From Bryobacteraceae bacterium (GTDB lineage: Bacteria; Acidobacteriota; Terriglobia; Bryobacterales; Bryobacteraceae), in assembly GCA_041394945.1 (NCBI GenBank), contig JAWKHH010000005.1:620001-684000 (forward strand): DNA of 64,000 nt, in the 5' to 3' direction. The translations under genes were made by a program, and so were the position numbers. Shown here piece by piece: positions 62,262 through 64,000 of the stretch; position 1 is the stretch's first letter; each line of letters opens with the position of its first letter. The notes beneath the pieces were generated by a model, which was not told the DNA's origin, ran no database searches, and worked only from the letters and a program-made list of their open reading frames with translations.

Positions 62262-64000
62262 TGTGGCGTTTCGCGATCCGCGCGCCGCATTTCATCATCG
62301 TCTGCTGCCTGATCATTTCCGTGATCGGCGTCACCGTGGTGGCGCGGATGCCGGTGGACATGTTCCCGGAGATCAAGATCCCGGTCGTCGTGGTGGCCAC
62401 GTTCTTCAACGGCATGGCGCCGGAACAGATCGAGGCCGACATTACCGGACGCTACGAGCGGTTCTTCACGCTCGCCAGCGGGATCGAACATATTGAATCG
62501 CGCTCGCTGCCCGGCGTGAGCCTGATCAAGATCTACTTTCAGCCGGGCGTGGACGCGGACACGGCCGTTTCCACGGTTTCGAACCTCTCGGTGGCGAACC
62601 TGCGGCGCCTGCCCCAGGGGACGCTGCCGCCGGTGGTGCTCAAGATGGACGCCTCGGCGACGCCGGTGTGCCTGATCGCGCTCGGCGGCGAGGGTTTGAG
62701 CGAGGCCCGCCTTCGCGACATTGCCCGCTACGCGGTGCGCAACCAGATCGCCACGGTGCCCGGAACGTCTGTGCCGCAGCCGTTCGGCGGCAAGTACCGC
62801 CAGATCATGATCTATACGGACCCGATGAAGCTCGAGGCGCACGGGCTCTCGTTGATGGACGTGGTGCGGACGGTGAACGAAGCGAATCTGATCCTGCCGG
62901 GCGGCAGCGTGTCGATCGGGTCCCGCGACTACAGCGTCTACACCAACAGCCAATTGGACAGCGTGGACGAAATGAACCAGATCCCGTTGCGGATGCTGAA
63001 CGGCGCGCCGGTTCGGGTGGCGGATATCGGGGAGGCGAAGGACGCCGCGCAGATCCAGACGAGCATCGTGCGGGTGGACGGCGCGCGTTCCGTGTACACG
63101 CCGGTGCTTCGGCAGGGCGGCGACTCGAACACGATCGCCATCGTCGACGGCGTGCGCGACGTGATGGGCCGGCTGCTCGACGTGCCGGCGACGCTGAAGG
63201 CGAGCGTCGTCTTCGATCAGTCGCGCTTCATCAAGACCGCCATCGAAACGCTGATCCACGAAGGTGTGCTCGGGCTGCTGCTCACTTCGGTGATGATCCT
63301 GATCTTCCTCGGCAGCTTCCGTTCGACGCTCGCGGTGTTCTTCTCGATTCCGCTCTCGGTGCTGGCGACTTTCATCTGCCTGAGCGCGATCGGCGGCACG
63401 GTGAACAGCATGGTGCTGGCCGGACTGGCGCTTGCGTTCTCGCGGCTGATCGACAACTCGGTGGTGGTGCTCGAGAACATCCATCGCCACCTGGAAATGG
63501 GAGAGCCGCCCACGGAAGCGGCGGTGGTGGGCGCGGGCGAAGTTGCGCTCCCCGTGCTGGCGGCGACGCTGACCACGGTGGTCGTCTTTTTCCCGGTGAC
63601 GTTTCTTTTCGGCGTGAGCCGGTTTCTCTTCACCGCCCTCGCGCTCGCCGTCGCGCTGGCGATGTTCGCTAGCTACGTGGTGGCGCTGACGGTGGTGCCG
63701 CTCTACTGCGCGCGATTCCTGCGGGCGCATGCGGCGGCCAGGCACCCGGAAGTGGGCGGCGGATTCAGCCACTGGTTCAACCGGAAGTTCGAGCGCTTCC
63801 TCGACGGCTACGAGTTTCTTGTGCGCGGCGCGCTCCGCTGGCCGGTGGTGACGATCGGGGCGATCCTGGTCGCGTGCTGCGCGAGCATCGTTACGCTTCC
63901 CGGCCTCGGCATCGCCTTCTTCCCCCGCACCGACGCCGGCCAGTTCATCGTCAACCTCAAGGCGCCGTCGGGCACTCCCATTGACTCGATGGAGGCGCTC
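62261..64000 (+). CDS. RND efflux transporter permease (3' end outside window)
   Basis: Open from a GTG at 62261 to the window end, 580 codons, about the first half of the usual 1030 or so. Sequence opens WRFAIRAPHFIIVCCLIISV, followed by the porter domain (VVATFFNGMAPEQIEADI, LPQGTLPPVVLKMDASATPV) and the membrane helices with LASIGLLLxx-type FLGSFRSTLAVFFSIPLSVL. In helix 4 the usual AcrB Asp-Asp pair reads LIDNSVVVLENI, so the second Asp is Asn. This variant seems to be a distinct subfamily that still keeps the first essential Asp. Export substrate unknown; pairs with the 61026 adaptor through a one-base overlap. Confidence 0.92.
   Translation, partial: MWRFAIRAPHFIIVCCLIISVIGVTVVARMPVDMFPEIKIPVVVVATFFNGMAPEQIEADITGRYERFFTLASGIEHIESRSLPGVSLIKIYFQPGVDADTAVSTVSNLSVANLRRLPQGTLPPVVLKMDASATPVCLIALGGEGLSEARLRDIARYAVRNQIATVPGTSVPQPFGGKYRQIMIYTDPMKLEAHGLSLMDVVRTVNEANLILPGGSVSIGSRDYSVYTNSQLDSVDEMNQIPLRMLNGAPVRVADIGEAKDAAQIQTSIVRVDGARSVYTPVLRQGGDSNTIAIVDGVRDVMGRLLDVPATLKASVVFDQSRFIKTAIETLIHEGVLGLLLTSVMILIFLGSFRSTLAVFFSIPLSVLATFICLSAIGGTVNSMVLAGLALAFSRLIDNSVVVLENIHRHLEMGEPPTEAAVVGAGEVALPVLAATLTTVVVFFPVTFLFGVSRFLFTALALAVALAMFASYVVALTVVPLYCARFLRAHAAARHPEVGGGFSHWFNRKFERFLDGYEFLVRGALRWPVVTIGAILVACCASIVTLPGLGIAFFPRTDAGQFIVNLKAPSGTPIDSMEAL

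Overview
The window looks like chromosomal DNA of a high-GC Acidobacteriota, most likely a Solibacter/Bryobacter-type member (Terriglobia). This is inferred from two large Oar-type TonB receptors with N-terminal carboxypeptidase-regulatory domains, the PSCyt1/DUF1549/DUF1553-DUF1501-sulfatase operon, the many secreted beta-propellers, and long stop-free antisense frames typical of roughly 65 % GC DNA. No rRNA, tRNA, CRISPR array, insertion sequence or prophage was recognised. Most genes sit in short same-strand operons with 1-4 base start/stop overlaps.

Layout. 1-4.9 kb (+): 3' part of a membrane pyrophosphatase, a PQQ-type beta-propeller, and a TIR-like protein with a degenerate NTPase region. 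4.9-12.7 kb (-): a TPR protein, a 2260-residue protein joining a TamB-like body to a complete Omp85/TamA-like end, and a hotdog thioesterase. 12.9-27.1 kb: a selenocysteine-type formate dehydrogenase locus. fdhG (UGA Sec codon and SECIS-like hairpin), fdhH and fdhI lie at 27.1-22.7 kb (-). fdhE lies 8 kb away at 14.0-14.65 kb (-). The DNA between holds a lower-GC pair (DUF1493 and a small secreted protein) and a + strand cassette (Cys-rich protein, CcmH-like protein, CSCC propeller, TonB receptor, DUF4198 protein). Three related segments containing the 3' end of fdhI mark the boundaries. Four 93-bp tandem repeats precede the operon.

27.9-37.4 kb: two unknown coupled genes, a hybrid sensor kinase, the sulfatase/DUF1501/DUF1553 operon and a VOC protein. 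37.5-40.2 kb: a winged-helix AlkZ-like protein, an NTF2-like protein, and a low-GC pair (TIM barrel and unknown). 40.3-44.7 kb (-): a MacAB-like ABC exporter with two permeases. 44.8-48.5 kb (+): a second TonB receptor. 48.5-53.2 kb: a hydrolase-sialate esterase fusion, biosynthetic arginine decarboxylase, and a small secreted protein. 53.2-58.7 kb (-): a CzcCBA-type metal efflux operon. 58.9-60.9 kb (-): a methyltransferase and a secreted amidohydrolase. 61.0-64.0 kb (+): a second RND pump, cut by the window end.

The observations most worth following are the single-polypeptide TamB-Omp85 protein, the fdhI-fdhE junction apparently opened by inserted genes flanked by fdhI remnants, and the inserted cassette itself, which looks like a periplasmic metal/thiol uptake system of unassigned function.
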